A stretch of DNA of 64,000 nucleotides from Diplonema japonicum (taxonomy: Eukaryota; Euglenozoa; Diplonemea; Diplonemida; Diplonemidae), in contig OZ025712.1 of the NCBI GenBank assembly GCA_964019335.1, positions 62,001 through 126,000 on the forward strand. The letters are read 5' to 3'. The notes beneath the pieces were generated by a model. It did no database searches, was not told the DNA's origin, and saw only the letters and a program-made list of their open reading frames with translations. The position numbers were made by a program, and so were the translations under genes. Each line of letters opens with the position of its first letter. Within the stretch, counting starts at the first letter, position 1. Shown in pieces: positions 49,222 through 57,856 of the stretch.

Positions 49222-50079
49222 TTAATGCGCCACCTGACCCGTTCTCGGGTTCACGCATGACAGGTCTATGGAAATAGCCCCTTGCATGCCAAGTTCGCTT
49301 TTTTCACTTTGCCATTTTTCTCGGAGTTTTGCTGTCTCCGAGAAGAGCTTATCGACGGCCAGCTCCCTCTCGCGAAGCATCTGCCGCTTCTTCGCCAGCT
49401 TCTCTCTGCGCTGCTGTGCAGTGAGGGCATGGGCAGCCTCGAAGGCGGTCTCTATCTCGTTCCTGTTTTTACACCCGCGCTCCTCATCCTCCTCTGTCTT
49501 CTTGATCTTCCTCTCAAGGCCCTTCATGTTGTACTGGTCGCGGATGGTTTCGAGTCTCGAGTCAATTTGTGTGCTTTCCCAATCTTCGGTGGCCTTGTCA
49601 TGCCAGGATTTCTCTGTTTGCTGAGAGCTGATGAGCTGCAGCTGCCGTTCCTTTCTCTCCTGCATCATGGCGACGTCGGCTTGCTTCCGTTTGCTGACCT
49701 TCTCCTTCCACTGGACATCTAAAGGGTGGAACGTGGGGAGCGAAAGCTGCACCCTGCTGTCCACCTTCCGAGAGGCGGTCACAAGGTGGATCAAGCCCCT
49801 CCACGAGTTGGCTTCCTCTAGTGCGTCCTTCGGAGGAGACCTCATATGATTCACCCTTGTCGCGTCCATGAGGAACTGTATCCCGTTCATCGGCCTCCCG
49901 CTTGGCACGGGCCTCTTCGCCACTGGGGTCTCTTCAGGCGGGTGCGGGATTGCCTTCTGGAACTGCAACTCCGTGTTTAAGTCCTCCCACGTCTTCTCCG
50001 AGATCACATAGGCCCCATCCACCACCTCCATCTGCGGCATGGACCTCGGGAACGACCCCTTGCGAGCCCTGATCGCCAT
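49222..50079 (-). CDS. Coiled-coil protein, unrecognised
   Basis: 285 aa, intronless, ATG at 50079. The first 110 residues contain VDGAYVISEKTWEDLNTELQ and a conserved-looking NGIQFLMDATRVNHMRSPPK. Residues about 125-265 form a long charged helix with coiled-coil character (KRKQADVAMMQERKERQLQL, ERKIKKTEEDEERGCKNRNE, RREKLAKKRQMLREREL). The tail ends SCVNPRTGQVAH. The composition is like ciliary or axonemal coiled-coil proteins, but no specific family is recognised. It is flanked by the EF-hand gene and the DEAH helicase, all on the same strand. Confidence 0.72.
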   Translation of the reverse strand: MAIRARKGSFPRSMPQMEVVDGAYVISEKTWEDLNTELQFQKAIPHPPEETPVAKRPVPSGRPMNGIQFLMDATRVNHMRSPPKDALEEANSWRGLIHLVTASRKVDSRVQLSLPTFHPLDVQWKEKVSKRKQADVAMMQERKERQLQLISSQQTEKSWHDKATEDWESTQIDSRLETIRDQYNMKGLERKIKKTEEDEERGCKNRNEIETAFEAAHALTAQQRREKLAKKRQMLRERELAVDKLFSETAKLREKWQSEKSELGMQGAISIDLSCVNPRTGQVAH

Positions 50080-50210
50080 GTGTGCCTGTGCTGGGTTGTA
50101 AGTGTCGAATGTGAAAGGTATACATATCCATAGTGGTCGGATCGACTACCGGTTTGGGTTCGCCTTTTTTTTCTTCTTTTTTTTTTTCCCCGCAGCTTTT
50201 TTTTTTTTTT

Positions 50211-53138
50211 TTACTTGATTCTTCTCTTTTTCTCCTTTCGGCGTTTGTTGTTCCTGCGCAGGATGGCCCCCTCGCCCTCGTCGCTGGAGGAGGCTTTCCG
50301 TGTGGACGACGTGAAGTCGGAGCGGAGCTGTGCCATCTCGGCACGCATTGCCTCGGCGGCGATGCCTCTGTACTCCGAAGCGGTGGTGACGTAGAGAGAG
50401 GGTGCGTACTTCACGAGCCATGAGGGCTCGACGGTGCACACTTCGCGGAGGTACTCCCTGCGAGTTTGAACCAGCTCATTGTAGAGGATCCACTCAGGAG
50501 AGTCGTCCCAGCTGAGCCTTGCGAACACAGACGAGGGGTGCACTGCAGCCTGCAGTTCGTCGTACAGCGTCTTGTAGATGGTCACACCTTGCTCCGTCCC
50601 GAACCTCCTCGCCACTCGCATGACAGACGCAGCGCACAGCGCCTCTTGTACCTTCTCCACTCTCGCGTGGTCCATGCCGCCCCTGAACCTCACCTCTTCC
50701 TTCACTAACTCCATTCTTTGTAGCATGCTCGCCAGCTGCTCCGCAATCCTCACCGCAGTGTCCACCGCCCTTATGCTGATGTAGTTGTCGCTGCACCATT
50801 CAGGCAGATCTGAGCCTGAGCGCGAGCTTGCCTCACAGAACACCTTCAGCAACGTCAGCTGGTCGCCCTGCCGCAGCGTCAGCTTCTTCTTCACACCGTC
50901 CGCCGCGTCATGCTCAGCACGCGGCCTGAGAAAAGTCGGCGAACCGCAGGTGAGCATCCCGATAATGGCACAGACCTCCTTCACGCACTCCAATTCACAC
51001 GACACTACAAGTGCCTTTGAGAGATAGGGCTCAAGGGGGAAGGCGAGCATGTTGTTGCCTAGACTCGTGATGGCACCTGTGTCCGAGAGGGCACCAAGGT
51101 GGTACAAGGACGACAAGGCAGAGGTGATGGTGGAGGCAGGGGGGAGGTCCATGAGGTCAAGGGACATGAGGTCGATGTCAGGGTACTTCTTGAGCATCAG
51201 AATGGTCGTCTCAAGGCTGGCACGCTGTATCTCGGGGATCGTTTGTGAGAGCATTTCGGTGTCGTAGGAGTCCTCCGTGTACAGGCGGAAACACTTCCCA
51301 GGGCCGGTCCTCCCTGCCCTGCCTGCACGTTGCCTTGCTGCAGCCTGCGAGATAGGCGTCACCATCAAACAGTCCATCCGGTAAACAGGGTCGTGTGTCT
51401 TCACCTTAGCAAAACCGCAGTCGACCACGTACACGATGCCGTCTATTGTGATGGAGGTTTCGGCGACGTTCGTGCAGAAAATGACCTTCCTCTTCCCTAC
51501 GGGCGTGAGCTCAAAGATCTCTGCTTGGTTTTCGGCAGGCAGTGCGGAATACAGCGGTAGAATGATGAGCTCGGGCATCCCTTCGTACCCACCTGAGTTG
51601 CGCATCCCCAGGTACCACTCGTAGCATATCTGGCACGCCGTGTCGATCTCGTCCTGCCCTGTCAGGAACACCAGGATGTCCCCCAGCCCTTCGTTCACGT
51701 GGATCTCGAATACCACTTTCAACGTCGTTGCATACCAGTCATCCTCCCGCTCGTGGAGGTACAAGGTTTCCACTGGGTAAGTGCGGCCTGGGATGTAGTA
51801 CACGGAAGCCTCGTTGAAGTACTTGGAGAATTTACCGGCATCAATGGTGGCCGAGGAAATGACAACCTTCAGAGAGGTGCCCGTAGAGATGAGCCGCTTG
51901 AGGAGGAATAAAAGGAGGTCGGTGGTGAGGGTGCGCTCATGCGCCTCGTCGATCATGACGACCTTGTAACCCTTGAGGGTGGGGTTCACGAGCAGGGCAC
52001 GCAGGAGCATCCCGTCTGTCATGTACTTGATGCGCGTGGACCTCGTGTACTTGTCGTCGAAGCGGACGGAGTACCCTACTTCATCGCCGAGAGGCACGTG
52101 ACGTTCTTGAGCCACTCGCTTTGCTATGGATATCGCAGACACCCTCCTTGGCTGCGTGCACACCACCATGCCCTCTCCTTCCAGCAGGTCGCACAGGTAC
52201 TGCGGTATCTGAGTTGTCTTCCCACTCCCTGTTTCCCCTATCACCACCAAGCACCGCCTGTCCCTCACAGCCTGAACAATCCCCTCACGCTGAGAATACA
52301 CAGGCAACTCATTCGCTTTTACAGGTGGCCTACCCAACCTTCTCTTTCCTTCCCCTGCCATCGTCCACTGTCTGGTGGGGCCTGTGCCCCCAGTCTTCCG
52401 TCGCTTTTCTAGTAATTCTGAAGGTAGTGCCGCAGCCTTCGCTAGCGCCCCTTGCGAGTTTTTCATCAGCCGCACGGCAGTCGACGTGATGGCCTGAGGC
52501 GTGCTCGCTAAGAAGGGCGCTGCGGTGTTCTTCTTGATCTCGACCTCCTTCACGATGAGCACCTCATTGGTACGCTTTCTGGACGGCCGCTCAGCATCAT
52601 CGGTACCCCCTTTGGACTCCGATACCGCAGGCTGCGGGCGGGTGATGGACGTAGCCGAAGAGAGCTTGTTGATGTAGTAAAACTTCCCTGCTGTGGATGT
52701 GCTCTCACGGACCTCCCAGCCCTCAGGGGGGGCGGGGTCGAAGACAGATTCACGATAGGTCTTGGAATGAAGGAAGTCAGGCTTCTTGGTCGGGTGGCAC
52801 ACGTGTATGAAATGGTACACCTTCGCGAGCTTGGCGGAGTCGAGACCGCCTGCATCGTCCCTGCTTGAAGAGATAAAGGTCTGTAAGTTCGCAGAGTCCT
52901 CCCATACATCTACCAAGTACTCGCCTAACGTGAAGGCTTCGTTGTCACCAGCTACGCCCCAGTCAAGGAGCTGCTCTGCAACCCCGTCCGCGCACTTCTC
53001 TGTCATCTGCCGTATCTCGAACGCAGACTTTTGTACAGGCCTCACCCTTGTGGCCTCCTGAGTCACAACGTTGTAGAAGTACCTCATCTTCGACCCGCTG
53101 CTCCTGCGGACCTCCCATCCAGGAGGCAGATCGTCCAT
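50211..53138 (-). CDS. DEAH-box RNA helicase with N-terminal WW-like domains
   Basis: 975 aa from the ATG at 53138 (MDDLPPGWEV); the longer open frame upstream starts at a non-ATG codon. Two WW-like modules are present at about 3-34 (PPGWEV..YFYNVVT) and 137-170 (PPEGWEV..FYYINKLSSATSITRP). The helicase core is intact: GETGSGKT at 301-308, TQPRRVSA, DEAH at 397-400, SATID at 429-433, LVFLTGQDEID, and QRAGRAGR. C-terminal HA2/OB-type sequence follows, then a basic tail (RRNNKRRKEKKRRIK) likely serving as a nuclear signal. It is of the Prp2/Prp22/Prp43 (DHX8/15/16) class, expected in spliceosome remodelling or ribosome assembly. WW modules on this class are unusual and suggest binding of proline-rich splicing factors. 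In WW1 the second signature aromatic/proline part is degenerate. Confidence 0.92.
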   Translation of the reverse strand: MDDLPPGWEVRRSSGSKMRYFYNVVTQEATRVRPVQKSAFEIRQMTEKCADGVAEQLLDWGVAGDNEAFTLGEYLVDVWEDSANLQTFISSSRDDAGGLDSAKLAKVYHFIHVCHPTKKPDFLHSKTYRESVFDPAPPEGWEVRESTSTAGKFYYINKLSSATSITRPQPAVSESKGGTDDAERPSRKRTNEVLIVKEVEIKKNTAAPFLASTPQAITSTAVRLMKNSQGALAKAAALPSELLEKRRKTGGTGPTRQWTMAGEGKRRLGRPPVKANELPVYSQREGIVQAVRDRRCLVVIGETGSGKTTQIPQYLCDLLEGEGMVVCTQPRRVSAISIAKRVAQERHVPLGDEVGYSVRFDDKYTRSTRIKYMTDGMLLRALLVNPTLKGYKVVMIDEAHERTLTTDLLLFLLKRLISTGTSLKVVISSATIDAGKFSKYFNEASVYYIPGRTYPVETLYLHEREDDWYATTLKVVFEIHVNEGLGDILVFLTGQDEIDTACQICYEWYLGMRNSGGYEGMPELIILPLYSALPAENQAEIFELTPVGKRKVIFCTNVAETSITIDGIVYVVDCGFAKVKTHDPVYRMDCLMVTPISQAAARQRAGRAGRTGPGKCFRLYTEDSYDTEMLSQTIPEIQRASLETTILMLKKYPDIDLMSLDLMDLPPASTITSALSSLYHLGALSDTGAITSLGNNMLAFPLEPYLSKALVVSCELECVKEVCAIIGMLTCGSPTFLRPRAEHDAADGVKKKLTLRQGDQLTLLKVFCEASSRSGSDLPEWCSDNYISIRAVDTAVRIAEQLASMLQRMELVKEEVRFRGGMDHARVEKVQEALCAASVMRVARRFGTEQGVTIYKTLYDELQAAVHPSSVFARLSWDDSPEWILYNELVQTRREYLREVCTVEPSWLVKYAPSLYVTTASEYRGIAAEAMRAEMAQLRSDFTSSTRKASSSDEGEGAILRRNNKRRKEKKRRIK

Positions 53139-53294
53139 CTCTCCCTCTCCTGCCTGTTGGTATGTTTCAAAGTTGCACGGCGCAAGAAAAGACAGCAAGG
53201 AGGACCTGCCCCCATCGCATGGTTGGCCATAATGGGTATATAATACATGTGGTATAATGGTTTTCTTTTTTCCTTTTTTTCTTTTTGAATCGTT

Positions 53295-53906
53295 TTACAC
53301 GCTTAGCGACTCTAGCTGTCGGTAGCAGGAAGGTTGGATGGCGTTGCTAGGGTCGGCAGTGACGTTGTAGCCCAACCAGTTGCAGAAGGCAGTGCCGTCC
53401 GTGAAGGCTTCTCTGATGGGCCTGGTGTAGGCAGCGATGTCGTTGGCGTGCACGGGGTCGTTGGGCTCCGCGAGCATGGCATTGCCGCACCACTTGTACA
53501 TCACAATGCACTGTGAGAGGCACAGCCTGACCCTTCCGGAACTGAAGAAGCTGCTCTGCACCGGTGAGCACACATGGCACAACGTCTGCCGTACCTGCAA
53601 AAAAAAGAATTTTTACAAACTTATAAACAAGAATGTCATACCACTTGCGAGCACTTCTCGGTAGCGTTGAAAGGGACATAAGGTGAGCTAAAGGCCGCTC
53701 TGGCCTCTGCCTCTAAGCAGCATGCGTTGTCTGTCGGTTGCTTGGATTTTTCTCCATTCTTGTTGCATACCCATGTGCAGCGGGCAAAGGTCACGGATCC
53801 CCGGTTGCGGCACTGGGCGTCTGAAGGCACCGAACATACTGCACTGCGACACGACCGCAGGCACGTTGATTAGCAGCAGCGCACATGTTAATATGAAGTG
53901 CAGCAT
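53295..53906 (-). CDS. Folate-receptor-like secreted Cys-rich protein, three exons
   Basis: Exons 53906-53840, 53820-53642 and 53594-53295, giving 181 aa. Exon 1 encodes a signal peptide (MLHFILTCALLLINVPAVVS). Intron 1 would be only 19 nt (GTATGTTCGGTGCCTTCAG), intron 2 is 47 nt (GTATGA to TTGCAG); both keep frame. The mature part has 14 cysteines in a pattern like the folate receptor/riboflavin-binding family: an early CC pair (ACCLEAE), EKCSQVVRQTLCHVCSP, VRLCLSQCIVMYKWC. It has an N-glycosylation motif (FNAT) and another at NVT. Ligand unknown. If the 19-nt intron is wrong, the alternative is a frameshift between signal peptide and mature domain. Confidence 0.72.
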
Positions 53907-54037
53907 AAAATTAGTTTTTTTTTTATCACCCCCACCCCTTGAATCCTCCCCCGACAGGCTGTAGGAAAATACATGAAGCGGGTGAGCAAAAAAGAAAAAA
54001 AAAATTTAAAAAAAAAAAAAAAAAAAAACACTGATAC

Positions 54038-55063
54038 TCAAATCCTCGAGAAGCCCGGACTGACCCACCCGCTGTTGCGGAGGTCTGTGTACCCGAGCTC
54101 CATGAGCTTTTCGAAAGAGGAGGCGAAGACCTCGTGGAACACGAGCTCGTTTTCGGCAAAGAGCTCAACATACTTCTTGAGTTCGGGGTCTTTGAGCAGG
54201 GCAAGGTCGGCGGGGAACATAGTGAGGTCGCTGCTGGTAAAGCAAGAGGCCTCTCCGGCACGACTGGTGGCCTTCCAGTCACCGTCGAGGAGTTCAAGGA
54301 AGTACGCGTTATTGAAGACAAAGGGAGTTGTTGTCCAATTTCCTTCAACACCTGTGAACTGTTTGTGCGTCCCACCTACCGTGTGCCCACCCATGAGGGC
54401 AACAAGCTCGGATCGTGACAAACCCATCTTGTAGAACACGTTCTTCACATGACCGATGCTTTTGTTCTGATCAGGTATCTTGGCGAGAAGTTCTTGCAGT
54501 TCGATGTCAAGTTCCTTCTCCTTTCTGCCGTACCGGAAGGTGATTCTTGGACCTCCCATCTCCTCCACTGCGACGCATCCTGCAAATGCGATTAAATCGG
54601 GCCACGTGATGGCAGGGTACTTGTCCTTTACAAGTTTGAGAAGCTGGATGCCCCTGTCCAAGCCGTTGCTGCAGGGGAGCTTGGCGTAGATGCAGGAGGG
54701 CTCGGCGAGACATCCGTTGAGCTGGCCGGTGTTTTGTTTTTTGTCGTAGAGACATGCTGATTGCCACGCGAGACGTAGGAATATAGGGCCGCAGCCGTAT
54801 CTCGAGATAACCATTGATATGTCGCCGGCAACATCTGCTGCTCTGTATGGTGCTGTGAAGGTGTGATAGAGAGTTTTCATGTCGTCCATTAGCTGCCACC
54901 CGAGGACGCCGAGGGGCACGACCATCCATATGAACAGAGCCCCGCTGCCTTCTCCTTTGTTGCCCCCCTTGTTCTCTTCCCTGCCGCTTGCTTCGAATCT
55001 TTTCCCCCATCGTGTCCTCACCAACCCCCGTGAAACCACTCTGCCCGCCCGCCCTATGTTCAT
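54038..55063 (-). CDS. Class I heme peroxidase (APX/CcP hybrid type), membrane-anchored, altered distal site
   Basis: 341 aa, intronless. A basic N-terminus (RAGRVVSRGLVRTRWGKRF) and one hydrophobic segment (GALFIWMVVPLGVLGWQLM, 41-59) suggest mitochondrial targeting with a membrane anchor. The class I peroxidase fold is clear: LRLAWQSA (97-103), SNGLD, ALMGGHTVGGTHKQ with proximal His227, EGNWTTTP with Trp243, and FPADLALL with proximal Asp286. The distal catalytic histidine, normally in LRLAWHSA, is Gln101. The arginine used for ascorbate in plant APX (HKERSG) is replaced (HKQFTG). Heme binding should persist, but peroxidase turnover should be weak or different. Trypanosomatid-type APX-CcP enzymes have a similar N-terminal anchor. 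Confidence 0.88.
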   Translation of the reverse strand: MNIGRAGRVVSRGLVRTRWGKRFEASGREENKGGNKGEGSGALFIWMVVPLGVLGWQLMDDMKTLYHTFTAPYRAADVAGDISMVISRYGCGPIFLRLAWQSACLYDKKQNTGQLNGCLAEPSCIYAKLPCSNGLDRGIQLLKLVKDKYPAITWPDLIAFAGCVAVEEMGGPRITFRYGRKEKELDIELQELLAKIPDQNKSIGHVKNVFYKMGLSRSELVALMGGHTVGGTHKQFTGVEGNWTTTPFVFNNAYFLELLDGDWKATSRAGEASCFTSSDLTMFPADLALLKDPELKKYVELFAENELVFHEVFASSFEKLMELGYTDLRNSGWVSPGFSRI

Positions 55064-55344
55064 TTTATTTCCCCTTTTCTTTTTTTTTGTTTTTGTTTTA
55101 GACAGAACTCTACGGGAGGGGAATGAAACAAAAGTAAAAGAAGCAAAAAAAAAGGGGGGGGTAAGAAATAGGGGTGGAGGGAGGGGGGGGTTTTTTTTTC
55201 TTTGGTAGAATCTTTTTTTTTTTTATATCATATAATAACATATTAAGTTTTCTTTTTGTTTTTTCTAGTTCATTTTTTTTTTTTTTCCCTCGGTTTTCTT
55301 CCTTTCCATTTTTTTTGTTTTTGTTTTTTTTTTGGTTTGTTCCT

Positions 55345-56986
55345 TCAAGCACAGATTGTTTTCAAGATGTTTCTTATCGCCTCTCCCGACGCAGGGGTGT
55401 CAGGTGGCGGAGGGTCGTCAGCAGCCTTTTCAAAAAAAAAACTTTTTTTTTTTCTTCATCCCCACACACACCGAATGCACGTATTCCCTCAACAATGAAC
55501 CCACTGTGGGTGTAATGGCAACAGGGTTGCTTGAGTTGATGTAATCTATCCCTTGGTCCTCCGCAACAATTTTGTATAAAGCCCGTGGTTCAACAGTACC
55601 GGACTTACTGGCGATGGGGGGCGAGAGGGGGCGAAGGAGGCTCGAAGCATGTAAAGAATCTAGCTTCACATAAGGCAGATCAATAAGCGTACCCATCTCA
55701 AGGTGGTGGTGATGTGAATGAGGCTGGTTATGAGCCTCTAAAGCTTGATTAGTCAAACATGCTGCCTCATCCCTTCTGGCTGCAGCATCAGCAGCTGCCA
55801 TGGCGATGCCATCTACACTATCGTCGTCAACTTCATTGTTGTCCACGAAGGTAGCAGACCCGTCGCTTACATTTTCCACGAATGTTGCACTTGTTGCGCT
55901 TGTTCTTGAAGAATGGTGAACGGTGTCGTCGTCAGCATCGCAGTCTGCCTCTTCCATGCTGTCCTCCGCGTGTGATGGAGGCGGTTGATGTGCAGGCCTC
56001 TTCCCGCCTTCTTTTTTTAACTTCTCTTCCTTCTCTTTTTCCATCCTCGCCAACCTCCATTGACTAACAGCCTGCAAAAGGCAACGCGTTCCCGAAGGTG
56101 CATTCTTCACGAAAGTATGTTCCAGCAATTGGTACGCCTGCGGGCGTTGATTGCACTCCTTGACAAGACAGGATTTTACAAAGTCATGGAAGCACACGGA
56201 CCATCCCGTATTTCGGTTCAACCCAGGAGGCGGGCCGCGTGGAATCTGGAACAACGCTCTCATAGGATGGAGGTTGTGGTGAGGCGGTGCGAGCTCAGCC
56301 ATTTCGATAGCGGTGATGCCCAACGACCATATGTCAGCTCTGCCATCATACTGCCGCTCCAGGATGACTTCAGGTGCCATCCAATATGTCGTTCCCACAA
56401 AAGTGTTTCTTTGCGACATTGTGGTAGCGAGTTGTGCACTGACACCGAAGTCGGCTAGTTTTACCTGACCGGAGTCGGTGAGGAGAATGTTGCCTCCTTT
56501 GACGTCACGGTGGATTTTGTTGTGTTGGTGTAAATATGTGAGGCCTTTGAGCGCTTCTCGGCAAACCGTTGAGATCTGCTCTTCAGAGAGTGGTTCTTCC
56601 GTGGTGGTGGTGATTTGCTCCACGCTTCCGCCGCCGCAGAATTCCATTGAGATCCATAGTTCGGCGCCTGTGAAGTAGCAACCTCTGTATGAAACGATGT
56701 GTGGGGAGTTACAGTCTCGTAGAATGGCTACTTCTCGCTTTACGTCGTCGAGGCCTTCGTTCTCATCCATGGGGATCACCTTTACAGCATCGAACACGTT
56801 GTTACTCACCCGTTTTGCTCTGTAGACCTTTCCGAAGCTGCCCCGGCCTACAAGTTCCCACTGAGGTGGTAGACCAACATACACCTCGTCCCATTTTGCG
56901 TCGCTTATTTCGATCCCTGTCGGGGCACCCGGTACACTAGCCATCTGTACATGCTGCCCGGGAGAAGGGGGCGACGGTGGACCCAT
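55345..56986 (-). CDS. STE20/GCK-type protein kinase, probably two exons
   Basis: Main exon 56986-55472 (505 codons, ATG at 56986 in ACCATGG). A probable last exon at 55425-55345 adds 26 codons (AADDPPPPDTPASGEAIRN…TICA) after an intron GTGTGT to GAAAAG; without it the frame ends in a Lys/Phe run, which is unlikely. The kinase domain is about 43-300: GRGSFGKVY, Lys69 in FDAVKV, HRDVKGGNILL (159-169), DFG 179-181, GTTYWMAPEV and the DIWSLGITAIEMAELAPPH segment, typical of GCK/MST kinases. The C-terminal half is acidic, with repeated ATFV blocks and a His run. No SARAH domain is recognised. GCK/MST kinases commonly work with Mo25, whose gene lies at the right end of this window. Confidence 0.88.
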
Positions 56987-57856
56987 GGAATTCCTTTTTT
57001 TTTTTTGAGTGAATTTAAAAAAAAAAAAAAAGGACAACAAACACACTTTTCTTTTTTTTTTACCCCCCCGTTTTTTTTTTTTTTTCCTTTTTAAATTGTC
57101 CCTAAGGTTTCTCCTTCCCCGTTTTTTTTTTTCAGTAAGTTTTTTTTTTTTTTTGTGTTAAAAATGCTCTTTTTTTTTTCGTTAGTTTTTTTTTTTTTCT
57201 TCTTCTTTTTCCTTTTTCTCGTTTGGGTTAAGAAAGATTTTTTTTTTCTTTTTCTTTTAAAAAAAAACAAAACAAAAAAAAATGCGTTAGTAAAAAATAT
57301 TTTTTTAAAAAAAAGAGAGGGGAGGGAGGGATAATAAATGGTGAGGAGAGAGGGAAACAAAAAAAAAAGAAAAATAGTGGAAGAGCGTGTAATAAAGAGA
57401 AACAAAAAAAAAAAAAAAAAAAAAAAAACAAAGCAAAGTGGTGAGTGAATCAAGGATTACACCAAAAAGGAAAGTAAACAAAGTAAAAAAGACAAGTGTG
57501 CCAAGCCTCCAGAGGACAGCGAAAGGCAAACTATACCTTATTAAAAAAAAAAAAAAAAAAGAGGGGGAAGGAGAGAGAACATTTAAAGACGTTAGCCGAC
57601 ACTATTATTATATTTCTTCTTCCCCCTCCTCACCTCCACAGCCCATCACCAACTTCTGTTATTATTATTATTATTATTATTGTTGCTCATTCCACCCCCG
57701 TTATGATGGCGCTGAGCACTCCCCATAGGTTTCTTCAACTTTGCGTTTACACGAGCGGTTATAAAACTGCTCGGATTGGTCAAGGTAGTGATCGTGTCAA
57801 GCATCTGGCGGCATATCTATATTTTTTTTTTTCTTTCCCCCCTCTCCCCGCCTCCC
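56987..57856. other. Intergenic, homopolymer-rich
   Basis: A series of A- and T-runs (for example 57402-57428) and short trinucleotide ATT repeats (about 57658-57680). No gene is recognised. Confidence 0.65.

Noticed and set aside
54287-54330. Loss of the proximal Asp in the peroxidase (FVFNNAYF compared with IFDNSYF)
   Set aside because: The true proximal Asp lies further on, in FPADLALL (Asp286), and is present; only the distal His is changed.
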